From CAZUYC01 sp964624475 (GTDB taxonomy: Bacteria; Myxococcota_A; UBA9160; SMWR01), in the NCBI GenBank assembly GCA_964624475.1, contig CAZUYC010000088.1, positions 1-64,000 of the forward strand: a DNA stretch of 64,000 nt, given 5' to 3'. Shown here piece after piece: positions 63,878 through 64,000 of this stretch. Position 1 is the stretch's first letter. The number at the start of each line of letters is the position of its first letter. The position numbers were made by a program, and so were the translations under genes. The notes under the pieces are model-generated. The model ran no database searches, was not told the DNA's origin, and saw only the letters and a list, made by a program, of their open reading frames with translations.

Positions 63878-64000
63878 GTGCAGATCAACGTGCAGGACCG
63901 CGAGCTCACGGTGAAGGTGGTCTACTACGGGCCGGCGCTCTCCGGGAAGACGACCAACCTCCAGCAGCTCCACGCGCTGATCCGCCCCGAGGCGCGAAGC
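63878..64000 (+). CDS. MglA-like small Ras-family GTPase (5' part, cut by window end)
   Basis: Only the first 41 codons are visible. The opening QINVQDRELTVKVVYYG then GPALSGKTTNLQQLH matches the start of MglA-like bacterial GTPases: beta strand, then Walker A GPxxSGKTTN. GTG 63878 has AGGGGG seven bases upstream and starts like the family. An in-frame ATG at 63845 would add 11 residues (KGDQASGGRC...) and is less likely. MglA proteins set cell polarity and motility in Myxococcota; others have unknown roles. The rest of the gene is outside the window. Confidence 0.8.
   Translation, partial: MQINVQDRELTVKVVYYGPALSGKTTNLQQLHALIRPEARS

Overview
The window is very GC-rich DNA with dense, mostly gap-free coding, frequent GTG and TTG starts and many 4-base stop/start overlaps. 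The core operon order (tilS-ftsH-folP-cdaA-cdaR-glmM-pdxJ-like-nnr-tsaE-lysC), the PEP-CTERM-type surface proteins, the large hybrid histidine kinases and an MglA-like GTPase suggest a deltaproteobacterial-grade organism (Myxococcota or Binatota-like). This placement is inference from gene content and order, not from a marker tree.

Layout. 0-5.3 kb: a tandem 70-bp repeat, then two sensor kinases and an exported FlgO/TolB-like protein. 5.4-13.1 kb: envelope genes (a fused glycosyltransferase-methyltransferase, a YfhO-like membrane protein, an SGNH hydrolase, a TMTC-like TPR protein), a tRNA-Met and a PEP-CTERM gene. 13.2-16.4 kb: another PEP-CTERM protein and a divergent acyl-CoA synthetase / hotdog pair. 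16.4-32.2 kb: one long co-directional run of 15 housekeeping genes for tRNA modification, proteolysis, folate, c-di-AMP and cell-wall precursor synthesis, metabolite repair, aspartate kinase, cysteine desulfurase and RNase III. A perfect 40-bp palindrome sits at its head. 32.4-36.0 kb: thiolase, 3-hydroxyacyl-CoA dehydrogenase and an acyl-CoA carboxylase beta subunit. 36.0-36.3 kb: a decayed PIN-domain toxin gene between direct repeats. 36.3-42.9 kb: a leftward block of exported proteins. 43.2-55.1 kb: a 2682-residue repeat protein, a small opposite-strand companion, and a type I secretion ABC transporter plus HlyD-type adaptor. 56.7-63.8 kb: a MerR regulator, fused isobutyryl-CoA mutase IcmF, methylmalonyl-CoA mutase and its chaperone MeaB, followed by the start of an MglA-like GTPase.

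How the genes fit together. The thiolase, dehydrogenase, carboxylase, CoA ligase, hotdog protein and two B12 mutases point to fatty-acid or branched-chain acyl-CoA turnover through propionyl- and methylmalonyl-CoA. The ABC/HlyD pair probably exports the giant repeat protein and perhaps its small neighbour; no outer-membrane channel gene lies in the window. CdaA, CdaR and GlmM are the usual partners linking c-di-AMP to peptidoglycan precursor supply.

Most unusual points. (1) A dispersed repeat whose core is a GNA-loop mini-hairpin, with the middle stem pair flipped between copies but still paired. (2) A tilS gene whose ATP-binding motif lies upstream of every ATG, GTG or TTG, apparently because a palindromic element landed on its 5' end. 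(3) A PdxJ-like protein lacking several PdxJ catalytic residues. (4) A PEP-CTERM gene that reads into the antisense strand of a tRNA for its stop codon. (5) The 18-repeat secreted protein with RTX-like repeats at its N terminus.
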